From positions 2,852,001 through 2,916,000 of the forward strand of contig NZ_CP012670.1 of NCBI RefSeq assembly GCF_004135735.1: a stretch of 64,000 nucleotides of DNA, written 5' to 3'. The notes under the pieces were generated by a model, which did not search any database, was not told where the DNA came from, and saw only the letters and a program-made list of their open reading frames with translations. Position numbers and translations under genes: made by a program. Of the stretch, positions 36,725 through 44,897 are shown in pieces. Origin of the DNA: Sorangium cellulosum (GTDB lineage: Bacteria > Myxococcota_A > Polyangia > Polyangiales > Polyangiaceae). The first letter of the stretch is position 1; each line of letters opens with the position of its first letter.

Positions 36725-39700
36725 GCCGCTTGAGGACCGCGCACAGCGTGACGAGGATGATGGCGGTCATCCCGGCGAGCACCGCGAACGGCACCCAGGT
36801 CTGATCGTACGAGGTGAAGCCCCACGCCCCCGCGTAGTTGTCGGCCGCCATCTGCGCGATGGCGCACTTGAACCTGCCGCCCTCGATGAAGTCCGCGGGG
36901 CTCGAGTCGGCGCGGTGCAGATCGATGACCCAGGCCGGATCCTCCGCGACCGCGCGCCGCTCCGGCGCGATCGCCCCCTCGAACCCCCAGCGCGCCGGGA
37001 TGATGTACATGAGCGGCCGGAGGTGCGGGACGGTCGTCATCGGCACCATGAGCCCGCCGAGGACGACCTGGGGGATGAGCGCGATCGGCGTGAGGGCCAT
37101 CGCCGCCTCGGACGAGGCGACCACCGTGGAGAGGAGCAGCCCCAGCGCGACGGCGCTGAGCGAGGTCGCGGTCAGCGCGGCGAGCTGCATCGCGAACGCC
37201 TCCGCGCCGCCGTGGAAGCCGAGGGCGAAGAACACGATGGCGAGCAGGACGGTGCACTGGATGACGCAGAACCCGGCGAGCAAGAGGTACTTGGAGAGCA
37301 CGTAGTTGACGAGCCCCAGGTTGACCATGCGCTCGCGGAGGTAGATGGCCCGCTCGCTGACGATCTCGCGCGCCGCGTTGGAGGTCCCGAACCAGACCGC
37401 GGCGACGACGAGGAAGAAGATCGCCGCGGTGTGATCGGTGGTGACCTCCATGTTCTTGAGGACGTCGGTCCCCTGGTCCCCGCCGCCGGCGCGGCGGCCG
37501 AGCTCCTGGAGGGCGCCGAGGCACCAGGCCGGGATCGCCTTCTCCTGCCCGCCGAAGACGATCGCGAGCAGGACGCCGATGATCGGGGCCTGGAGGAGCA
37601 TGATCGCGGTGCCGCCGACGTCGCGGATCTTCACCTTGAAGTAGCGCGACAGGAGCAGGCCGAGCTGCCCCGTGGTCGTGGCGCGGCCGGCCGGGATGCC
37701 GCGCTGCCCCTGCCCGGTGCCGATCTCCCGCCGGCCGGAGTACATCCGCCGGTAGGTCGGGTTCGCGTCGTTGAAGAACTCCTTGCGCCACTCGATCGCC
37801 GCGAGCTTCCGGGCCTCGCCGCGCGACACGTTCGGGTCGCGCGCGCGGAGCTGGTCGAAGATGGGCCGCTCCCGGAGCGCGAGCATCTCGAACATGTCGC
37901 GCGGGTTGTCGATGTCGTTGGGCTGGCCGTGCCGCTCCTTCCAGGTGCCGAAGAAGCGGTAGGCGTCGGGCCGGGTCGGCCCGAAGAACATCGGGATGCC
38001 GCCGTAGCCGAGGATGAGCGCGTGGCTGAACTTCTCGAACTCGTCCTTCGCCGGCTGGTGGATCGTCATGATGATCGTCTTGCCGGTGGCCTTCGTGAGG
38101 TCGTGCAGCAGGCTGATCAGCGCGGTCGTGTCGTCGGCGGCGAGGCCCGAGGTCGGCTCGTCGAGGAAGAGGATGACGGGATCGGTGACGAGCTCGAGCG
38201 CGATGTTGACGCGCTTGCGCTGGCCGCCCGAGAGGATCTTGTTCTCGGGCTTGCCGATCTGCAGGTTCTTGACGCCCTCGAGGCCGAGGTCCTTGATGGT
38301 CTGCTCGACGCGCGCGTCGATCTCCTCCTCGCTGTAGTCGGGCGGCAGGCGGAACTTCGCGCTGTAGCGGACGGCCTCGAAGACCGTGAGCTCCGGGTGC
38401 ACGAGGTCGTCCTGCGGCACGTAGCCGATGGAGCCGCGGAGCGTGTCGTAGATGTTGTAGAGGTCCTCGCCGTTGATGCGGACGACGCCGCTCGTCGGCG
38501 GGAGGTAGCCGTTCAGGGTGAGCAGGAGCGTCGTCTTGCCGGCGCCCGACGGCCCCATCAGCGCGATCATGTCGCCCGGCAGCGCCTTGAACGACACGTT
38601 GTCGAGCAGCGTCTTCTGCTCCTGGGGGTTGTCGCGATCGGGGACCTGGAGGGTGAGGCTCCACGCCTCGATCTCGTAGAGCGGGCGCCCCGCCCATCGA
38701 TCGGCGGCGTACTCCTCTTGGACGAGCTCGACGGCGCCCGCGCCCCCCATCTCGATCTGGAGGGGCATGGGCCCGATGTAGATCTTCTCGCCGCTCTGTA
38801 CGGAGATCTTCTGGCCGGGCGCGATGCGGTTGCCGCGGACGTAGGTCCCGTTGGCGCTGCCGCGATCCTCGACGTAGAGCTGCCCGTTGAGCGAGTGCAG
38901 CAGGGCGTGGTGGCTCGACACCTGGGGGTGGGCGAGCACGATGTCGTTGTCGGGGGTGCGCCCGATCTGCTTGACGTTCGAGCCGCCGCCGGAGAAGTCG
39001 AGCTGGCCGAGGACGGTCTTGTTCTTTCTTCCGGGCGCGCCGGCCGCGGGCACGGCCGACGCGGCCAGCGCGGGCTGCGGCGCGTGGCCGCCGGGGGCGG
39101 GCTGCGGCGCGTGGCCGCCCGGGGCGGGCTGCGGCGCGTAGCCGCCCGGGGCGGGCTGCGGCGCGTAGCCGCCCGGGGCGGGCTGCGGCGGCGGCCCGTA
39201 GCCTGCCGGCGCGGGCTGCTGCGGGAGGGCGCTCGGGGAGGGCATGGCGGAGGGCGCGCCGGGCAGCGCCGATTGCCGCGCTGCCTGGGCGAGCTGCGCG
39301 AGCAGGGACACCTGCACGGGGACGGGCCCGAAGGCGACGGCGCCCTGGGGATCGATGGGCGTCGGCGCGCCGGGGGCGATGCGCTGCGCGCCCACGTAGG
39401 TGCCGCTCGTGGAGTTGTGGTCGATGACCATCATGCGATCGAGCGTGACGGTCGCGTGCTGGCTCGAGACGCTCGGGTGCTGCAGCACCAGCGAGGCGCG
39501 CGCGGGGTCTCGCCCGATCACGATCTGGCCGGGCGCGGGCGTGAGCGTGCCCGGTGACGCCAGCATCAGCGTGATGGCCGGGTGGTTGAGCGGGACCGGC
39601 GTCTGCGCGACGAGGAACTGCGTGCGGAAGTCGAACGGGATCTGCTCCCCCGGCGCGAGCGCCCGGCCGTTGGCCGACGCGGGCCCTTGCCCGCAGGCGA

Positions 39701-39830
39701 AGAGGAGCTTGCCCCCGCCGTGGTTGACGATGCGCGCGTGCTCGGGCAGGACGCCGGGAGCGACGAGCACCACATCGCAGGTGGGAGCGCTGCCGATCGT
39801 GATGCTTTGCTTGCCAAGCCCCGGGATCAT
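36711..39830 (-). CDS. FHA-domain ABC transporter (ATPase-permease fusion, ABCG type)
   Basis: A 1039-residue protein. The first 65 residues look like a degenerate FHA domain; two further FHA domains are clear at about 95-165 (GRDPARASLVLQHPSVSSQH, NSTSGTYVG) and 275-345 (GRTPDNDIVLAHPQVSSHHA, GSANGTYV), joined by a PQPAPGGYA-repeat linker (27-bp units around 39060-39200). The ATPase has Walker A GPSGAGKTT with Lys432, a signature LSGGQRKRVNIALEL and Walker B VILFLDEPTSGL. The C-terminal third has the ABC-2 membrane domain with six helices. ATPase before permease and EEIDARVEQT-type helices resemble the eukaryotic White/ABCG group. FHA domains suggest control by phosphothreonine; the substrate is unknown. 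Confidence 0.93.
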   Translation of the reverse strand: MIPGLGKQSITIGSAPTCDVVLVAPGVLPEHARIVNHGGGKLLFACGQGPASANGRALAPGEQIPFDFRTQFLVAQTPVPLNHPAITLMLASPGTLTPAPGQIVIGRDPARASLVLQHPSVSSQHATVTLDRMMVIDHNSTSGTYVGAQRIAPGAPTPIDPQGAVAFGPVPVQVSLLAQLAQAARQSALPGAPSAMPSPSALPQQPAPAGYGPPPQPAPGGYAPQPAPGGYAPQPAPGGHAPQPAPGGHAPQPALAASAVPAAGAPGRKNKTVLGQLDFSGGGSNVKQIGRTPDNDIVLAHPQVSSHHALLHSLNGQLYVEDRGSANGTYVRGNRIAPGQKISVQSGEKIYIGPMPLQIEMGGAGAVELVQEEYAADRWAGRPLYEIEAWSLTLQVPDRDNPQEQKTLLDNVSFKALPGDMIALMGPSGAGKTTLLLTLNGYLPPTSGVVRINGEDLYNIYDTLRGSIGYVPQDDLVHPELTVFEAVRYSAKFRLPPDYSEEEIDARVEQTIKDLGLEGVKNLQIGKPENKILSGGQRKRVNIALELVTDPVILFLDEPTSGLAADDTTALISLLHDLTKATGKTIIMTIHQPAKDEFEKFSHALILGYGGIPMFFGPTRPDAYRFFGTWKERHGQPNDIDNPRDMFEMLALRERPIFDQLRARDPNVSRGEARKLAAIEWRKEFFNDANPTYRRMYSGRREIGTGQGQRGIPAGRATTTGQLGLLLSRYFKVKIRDVGGTAIMLLQAPIIGVLLAIVFGGQEKAIPAWCLGALQELGRRAGGGDQGTDVLKNMEVTTDHTAAIFFLVVAAVWFGTSNAAREIVSERAIYLRERMVNLGLVNYVLSKYLLLAGFCVIQCTVLLAIVFFALGFHGGAEAFAMQLAALTATSLSAVALGLLLSTVVASSEAAMALTPIALIPQVVLGGLMVPMTTVPHLRPLMYIIPARWGFEGAIAPERRAVAEDPAWVIDLHRADSSPADFIEGGRFKCAIAQMAADNYAGAWGFTSYDQTWVPFAVLAGMTAIILVTLCAVLKRRDPV
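39060..39200 (-). repeat. 27-bp tandem repeat in the FHA-ABC linker
   Basis: About five copies of a 27-bp unit encode PQPAPGGYA or PQPAPGGHA in the linker between the second and third FHA domains. Pairs of neighbouring units are almost identical at the DNA level, so copy number is probably variable between strains. Confidence 0.75.
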
Positions 39831-40045
39831 GCGGGCCGCGTTTCACCACAGGCCGTTGGGGAGGGCAAGGAAAGAGGCGCGCCGCGCGCGCGTCGTCGAG
39901 GCGGCGCGGAGGTGCGCGCGCGAGGCGCGCGTGTGTCGATCCGCGCGATGCGAACGGCGAGCCTGGCGGGGGGACTCTCCCGCTTTTCGGACGGAGCTCC
40001 AGGGCGGAGCGTGATTACGGCCACGGGGCCGGGGGGCTCAGCGCA

Positions 40046-40180
40046 TCACAGGTCGAGGAGCATGAAGCCGGCGCGGGCTTCTTCGAGGGAGGGCGTGCGG
40101 TTCGATTCGGGCTCGTCGTCGATGTCGGCTGGCGTGATGTCGTTGTCGTCGCCGTACTCGAGCTCCTGATCTCCAGGCAT
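40046..40180 (-). CDS. 44-residue acidic protein (small gene)
   Basis: A short gene between the FHA-ABC transporter and the PP2C phosphatase on their strand. It encodes MPGDQELEYGDDNDITPADI followed by 24 more residues ending FMLLDL; 14 of 44 residues are Asp or Glu against two Arg. A near-perfect CCGGAGGT sits six bases before the ATG, much better than most sites in this window, and the codon choice is typical (GAC, CTC, GCC). A 15-bp inverted repeat (GGATTAG-G-CTAATCC, 40196-40210) lies just upstream. No family is recognised. It may be a regulator or a substrate of the neighbouring phospho-signalling proteins. Confidence 0.72.
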   Translation of the reverse strand: MPGDQELEYGDDNDITPADIDDEPESNRTPSLEEARAGFMLLDL

Positions 40181-40195
40181 GGAGCCACCTCCGGA

Positions 40196-40210
40196 GGATT
40201 AGGCTAATCC
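40196..40210. promoter_or_regulatory. 15-bp palindrome upstream of the small acidic protein
   Basis: Perfect 7-bp arms, GGATTAG and CTAATCC, separated by one base, in an AT-richer context, end 16 bases before the start codon on the minus strand. It may be an operator or a leader hairpin near the ribosome binding site. Confidence 0.45.
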
Positions 40211-40314
40211 GGACTCCGGTCCCACTTCAATCGCATTTCGCAGCCGGGGCCGGGGGCGCGTACCGTGCACGCGACGCGGGCGCTGGCGCTGGCGGTTCGT
40301 CGCATCAGCTCGCG

Positions 40315-42486
40315 TCAGCCCGCGATCACGTTCCAGAGCAGGATGGCGAGCAGCAGGGCGACCGTGGCCGAGATCCCGGCGATGACGATCACGGTGATGC
40401 CGCGCGGGGTGCGCACGGTGGTCGGCACGGACAAGGGCGCGGAGGTGGAGACGGGGCCGGAGAAGCTCGGCGCGGGATCGTGGGCAGGCGCGATGCGAGG
40501 CGCGGCCGCGGCGTAGCCCTGGGGGAGCGGCGGGGCGGGCGCGAGGAGGTGGGGGTGCGGGGCGCCGGCGGGGGGGCCGCCTGGCGCCGCAGCACGGAGC
40601 CCTGGGAAGGGCGCGGCGGCCGCGGCGGCATCCTGGACGGCCGGGTGAGGCAGCGCGGCGGGGGCGGTGCCGGGGTGAGGCAGCGCGGCGGGGGCGGCGC
40701 CGGGGTGAGGCAGCGCGGCGGGGGCGGCGCCGGGGTGAGGCAGCGCGCCGGGGGCGGCGCCGGGGTGAGGCAGCGCGGCGGGGGCGCCCGTGGGAGGCAG
40801 CGCTCCGTGGGCGCCGGGGGGAGGCGGTGCGCCGGGAGAAGGCAGCGTGCCGCGGGCGTCGGGGGGAGGCTGCGCGCCGTGGGCGCCCGGGGGAGGCATC
40901 GCTCCATGGGAGATCGAGGGCGGCGCGAGGGCCGAGGGGACGCTCAGAGGGATGGGGGACACGACGGCGGGCGCGTTCGGCGCGTGCACGTGCGGCACAG
41001 GCGCAGGGGAGCCCGGCACGGTCGGGGGCGGCGCCGGAGCGGCGTCCGTTGCTGTTGGGCGGAGCCCAGGCGCGTTGTCGGGAGCCGTGGGGGCCAGCAA
41101 AGGCGCGTTGTCCGCGGCCGTGGGAGCCAGCAAAGGCGCGCTGTCCGCGGCCGTGAGCTCCATCCCAGGCGCGTTGTCGGCGGCCGTGGGGGCTAGCCCC
41201 ACCATGTCGTGCGCCGCGGTCGGGCGAAGCGCGGGCGGACCGTCAGCGGCCGTCGGGCGGAGCGCAGGCGTGCCGTCCCCGACCTCCGGGCCTGCGGCGG
41301 CCACGGCCGGGTCCGCGCCTGCGGAGGCGTCGGTCGCTGTCGGTCGCACGCCGGCCGGCGCATCGGTCGCTGTCGGTGATACCGGCTCCCACGGCGCGAC
41401 AACCGCGGACGCGGCGGCCGCAGGCGCAGCCGCCGCAGGCGCGGCGGCCGCAGGCGCGGCGGCCGCAGGCGCGGCGGCCGCAGGCGCGGCCGCCGCAGGC
41501 GCGGCGGCCGCAGGCGCGGCGGCCGCAGGCGGACCGTGGCCGGAGGCATGCGGCGCCATCGCGGGGTTCCGCCGGCTCATCGCTGCCTCATCGGGCCGCG
41601 TCATGGCGAGGGTGTCGTGCGGCCCCAGAGCGCGCGGTGTGTCGCCGCTGCCGGCGCCGCCGGCGACGCCGGGCGGACCCTGCGCGATCGTGAGCGAGCG
41701 GTTGCCCGCCTCGAGCACGCGGGCCATCTGCACGGTGATGTTGTCGTGGCCGCCGCGGTGGTTGGCGAGCTGCACCAGCATCCGGCAGGCGTGATCGACC
41801 GAGCCTGACGCGAGCGCCTGCCGCGTGCATCCGAGGATGTCCGGGTTGAGCACGAGGTCGGTCAGGCCGTCGCTCGCCAGGATCAGCACGTCACCCGGGT
41901 ACAGCTCCATCGGCTCGGGCCGAACCTCGACCTCCACCTCCGGTCGCATGCCGAGCGCGCGCGTGATCTTGTTCGCGTCGGGGTGGCCGATGGCCTGCGC
42001 CTCGGTGATCATGCCCGCGTCGAGCATCCCCTGCACCATCGAGTGATCGCGGGTGAGCGGGTAGATCTGGTTGGCCCGGATCACGTACGCGCGGCTGTCG
42101 CCGACGTGCGCGATGTCGACGCCGCGATCGTGGAGGATCATCGCCACGACGGTCGATCCGGGCCGGACGCGGTTCTCCGCCGGCCCGCCCAGCCGGTAGA
42201 CGCGGCGCCCCGCTTCCTCGATCGCGGCCCTGAGCACCGCCCTCGGATCCACGGTGGCCGGCGTCTGCTCGATCACCTCGAAGATGGTCGTGATGGCGGT
42301 GCGGCTCGCCTCGCTGCCCCCGTAGTGTCCTCCCATGCCGTCGCAGAGGACGCAGAGGTGACCGAACTGGGTCTCGGCGTAACCGCACGCATCCTCGTTG
42401 ACCTGCTTGTTCGGATCCCGACCCGGATCGCTGGCCTGGGAGAACTCGATCTTGAGGTGCAGGGAGGACTCGGTCGGGGGCATCAT
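40315..42486 (-). CDS. PP2C-type protein phosphatase with long linker and C-terminal membrane anchor
   Basis: A 723-residue protein. Residues about 15-265 form a PP2C domain that removes phosphate from Ser/Thr using two metal ions: NEDACGY, LCDGMGGHYGGSEAS, GSTVVAMIL, AHVGDSRAYVI, ASDGLTDLV and GGHDNITVQMARV are all present, with the acidic metal ligands intact. A 400-residue Ala/Pro-rich region follows, including AAAAP repeats, PTATDA/APTAADNAP units and ALPHPGAAPA repeats, then a single C-terminal span (ITVIVIAGISATVALLLAIL). The catalytic domain should therefore be cytoplasmic and tethered to the inner membrane. Neighbours carry FHA domains, so it probably resets their phospho-signal. Confidence 0.93.
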   Translation of the reverse strand: MMPPTESSLHLKIEFSQASDPGRDPNKQVNEDACGYAETQFGHLCVLCDGMGGHYGGSEASRTAITTIFEVIEQTPATVDPRAVLRAAIEEAGRRVYRLGGPAENRVRPGSTVVAMILHDRGVDIAHVGDSRAYVIRANQIYPLTRDHSMVQGMLDAGMITEAQAIGHPDANKITRALGMRPEVEVEVRPEPMELYPGDVLILASDGLTDLVLNPDILGCTRQALASGSVDHACRMLVQLANHRGGHDNITVQMARVLEAGNRSLTIAQGPPGVAGGAGSGDTPRALGPHDTLAMTRPDEAAMSRRNPAMAPHASGHGPPAAAAPAAAAPAAAAPAAAAPAAAAPAAAAPAAAAPAAAASAVVAPWEPVSPTATDAPAGVRPTATDASAGADPAVAAAGPEVGDGTPALRPTAADGPPALRPTAAHDMVGLAPTAADNAPGMELTAADSAPLLAPTAADNAPLLAPTAPDNAPGLRPTATDAAPAPPPTVPGSPAPVPHVHAPNAPAVVSPIPLSVPSALAPPSISHGAMPPPGAHGAQPPPDARGTLPSPGAPPPPGAHGALPPTGAPAALPHPGAAPGALPHPGAAPAALPHPGAAPAALPHPGTAPAALPHPAVQDAAAAAAPFPGLRAAAPGGPPAGAPHPHLLAPAPPLPQGYAAAAPRIAPAHDPAPSFSGPVSTSAPLSVPTTVRTPRGITVIVIAGISATVALLLAILLWNVIAG
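40640..40785 (-). repeat. 30-bp tandem repeat in the PP2C tail
   Basis: About four to five copies of a 30-bp unit encode ALPHPGAAPA in the Pro-rich tail of the phosphatase. The units differ by only one or two bases (GTAP or GALP variants), indicating recent duplication. Confidence 0.75.
41406..41531 (-). repeat. 15-bp AAAAP-coding tandem repeat in the PP2C linker
   Basis: A run of about eight 15-bp units (GGCCGCAGGCGCGGC and close variants) encodes AAAAP repeats directly after the catalytic domain. It is a likely site of slipped-strand length variation. Confidence 0.75.
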
Positions 42487-42530
42487 GAAGGGGGCATCGG
42501 TGGGGGCGGGACGCCGGGCCCCGGATCACG

Positions 42531-44708
42531 CTACTCCAAACGGACGCTGAACTCGACGGGACCGAACCGCAACGCGGCGCCGGGCGGCACGGGCGTCCAG
42601 GCGGCGGCGGCGATGCGCTGGCCGTTCACGTACGTCCCGTTGTTCGAGCCCTCGTCCCGCACGAACAGCTGGCCGGCCTCGAGCTTCACGCTCGCGTGCG
42701 TGCCGGACACGCGCGGCTCGGAGAGCAGGATCTGGCACGCTGCGCCGTCGCGGCCGGCGCGCATCTCGACGCCGGGGTGCACGGTGAAGATGCCGGCCGC
42801 CCCCGAGAGCGTCGCCCGGCTGAAGCCGCCCGGAGGAGGCGCCATCCCCGGCCCGCCGCCGTACATGAAGTCGCCCGGAGGAGGGGGCGCCGGCGCGTAG
42901 GGCGCAGGCGGCCCGCCCGCGACGATGGGCCTCGGCGGCGCCGCCGCCGTCGCGCCGCGGCGCCGCCCGGAGCCGCCGCGGAAGATCGACACGAGCAGCA
43001 GCACGATGACGACGCCGCCGAACGTCACGCCGCCGATCAGCAGGTACGGCAGCGGCGCCTCCTTCGCCTTCAGCGTGAGGATCTTGTCGGCCGTGACCGC
43101 GCTCGTGCGCCGCGCCTGGTTGTCGTAGACGATGAGGCGCGCCGTCATCTGGTCGCCCTTGCCCACGAGGAACTTGTCCGTGTCCGGGAGCTCGAACTCG
43201 ACGACGCTGTCACCGGCCGTGATCGCCTTGCCGCGCATCCCGCTCTCGATCAGCGTCCGCTGCGCCTTCTTGGCGTCCTCGATGCTCCCGCCCTGCAGCG
43301 TCTGCGGCGCGGCCTGGTTCTTCGGGACCATGTAGATCTCGGCCCGCTGCGCGTTGCCGCCCCAGCAGAAGTTGCCGAAGATCTTGACCGTGCCGCCGGG
43401 ATAGAGCGGCTCCTTCTTCGCGGCGCGATCGGTCGCCTCCCGGTCGACGTCGAGCGGCCACGCGGTCGGATCGAGCCCGAGGGGGACGTTCTGGAACGTC
43501 GCGTCGCCCGCGATCGGCGGATCCGTGTTGACGAAGGCGAGCTTGAAGGTCTGGGTCATGCTCGGCGCGACGCACGACACCCGCCACTTCACGATGTGCA
43601 TCTTGTTGAAGCGGGTGCGGATCGCGTTGACGATGTTGGCCGCGCGCCGCTCCTGGCCGTTGCGCACCACGCTGAAGAAGCCGCCGATCTCGGTGTTCGC
43701 CAGCCCCTCCATGAACTCGCGCGCGTTCGCCGAGAACTCCTCGACGAGCTGGCTCGGGAACCAGATCGAGATCGCGGGCACCGGCGTCTTCGGCAGGACG
43801 TCGTTGTCCTCCTGGAAGCGCCCCTTCGTCAGGAAGTCCCGGAGGGCGTGCGCCGCCGCGGCGTTCGACATCGGATCCGCGCCGGCCGAGCCGTTCGAGA
43901 GGAGCACCATCGCCTGGTGCATCGGCACCGCGAGCCCCTGGCCGGCGTTGCCGAGCTCCTTGAACGCGTCGGTCGCGGCGTTCTTGATGATCGTGAAGAG
44001 CGGCCGCGTGCGGCCCTGCGTCGGGTAGGTGCGCGTGACGCCGGCGATGGTCTGCGCCGCCGTCTGCTTGTTGCTCACCCACTTCGAGTCCTCGACGACG
44101 CCGCGGTCGTTGAAGAACATCACGTTGACGATGTCGTTCGGCTGCATCGCGTTCACGAACGCGTTCGCGACCGCCTTCGCCTCGTCGAAGCGGGTGCCCA
44201 TGCTCGACGCGGCGTCGATCAGGATGAGCCACGCCGTCCCGACGCCCGGCTGGCCCGCGTTGTCGCCCCAGCGCGCCTTCGACTCGAACTTCGCCGGCAG
44301 ATCGGTCCCGTCGACCGTGACGGACAGGATCGCGTTCTTCTCCGGGAAGTCGAAGGACGAGTAGAGCGCCGACGGCTGCTCGAGCGCGTCGGCGACGCAG
44401 TCGAGGTTCGCGTTGCCCGTGAGCGTCGCGCATCTGCGGGTGAGATCGCTGAGGCGCTTGTTCTGCACGATCTCGAGCACGGTCGTGAGCACGGGCGAGC
44501 CGTCCACGGTGCTCGCGCGCGGATCGATGCGGAGCAGGTGCGCCTCGGGCGCGGCCTCGGCGCGGCGCTGTCCGGCGAGGAGCGCGAGGAGGGCGGTGGC
44601 GAGCGCGAGGAGCGGGGCGCGGAGCAAGGCCTTGCCTCCGCGCCCGCCGCGACGGGTGGGGACGCTCACGGGGTGGATCGGGCGAGTCGCATCATGAGAG
44701 GGGATCAT
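42531..44708 (-). CDS. VWA-FHA membrane protein
   Basis: A 725-residue protein. A signal-like N-terminus (ALLRAPLLALATALLALLAG, ending AEA) precedes a von Willebrand factor A-like domain: the MIDAS motif DxSxS appears as IDAASSMGTRFD near residue 165, an altered form with Ala in the second position. Next come a beta-rich region, a transmembrane span (LLIGGVTFGGVVIVLLLVSI, about residues 560-580), a Pro/Gly linker and a C-terminal FHA domain (ILLSEPRVSGTHASVKLEAG, EGSNNGTYVNGQ). VWA outside and FHA inside the cell would couple extracytoplasmic binding to phosphothreonine recognition. It lies between the PP2C and the zinc-ribbon FHA gene on the same strand. Confidence 0.88.
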   Translation of the reverse strand: MIPSHDATRPIHPVSVPTRRGGRGGKALLRAPLLALATALLALLAGQRRAEAAPEAHLLRIDPRASTVDGSPVLTTVLEIVQNKRLSDLTRRCATLTGNANLDCVADALEQPSALYSSFDFPEKNAILSVTVDGTDLPAKFESKARWGDNAGQPGVGTAWLILIDAASSMGTRFDEAKAVANAFVNAMQPNDIVNVMFFNDRGVVEDSKWVSNKQTAAQTIAGVTRTYPTQGRTRPLFTIIKNAATDAFKELGNAGQGLAVPMHQAMVLLSNGSAGADPMSNAAAAHALRDFLTKGRFQEDNDVLPKTPVPAISIWFPSQLVEEFSANAREFMEGLANTEIGGFFSVVRNGQERRAANIVNAIRTRFNKMHIVKWRVSCVAPSMTQTFKLAFVNTDPPIAGDATFQNVPLGLDPTAWPLDVDREATDRAAKKEPLYPGGTVKIFGNFCWGGNAQRAEIYMVPKNQAAPQTLQGGSIEDAKKAQRTLIESGMRGKAITAGDSVVEFELPDTDKFLVGKGDQMTARLIVYDNQARRTSAVTADKILTLKAKEAPLPYLLIGGVTFGGVVIVLLLVSIFRGGSGRRRGATAAAPPRPIVAGGPPAPYAPAPPPPGDFMYGGGPGMAPPPGGFSRATLSGAAGIFTVHPGVEMRAGRDGAACQILLSEPRVSGTHASVKLEAGQLFVRDEGSNNGTYVNGQRIAAAAWTPVPPGAALRFGPVEFSVRLE

Positions 44709-44897
44709 GCGTGGGGATCTCCAGCGAGCGCGAGGGAGCAGAGGAGCGCTCCCCGCGCGAGCGGGGCGGCCGCCGCGCTGGTGGCGACGGCTATCCGGTT
44801 GGTTTTCACGCAGCCTGGCAGGGGCGCCAGGCGCCGGTCGAACGTCGCGGGGGAAGGGGGCCAGGTCGGCAACGCCTCTCCTCGAGCGGTGGGCCCG

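Noticed and set aside
40090..40120. tRNA T-arm-like GGTTCGATTC
   Set aside because: No acceptor stem, anticodon arm or CCA partner fits around it, and it is inside the small acidic gene.
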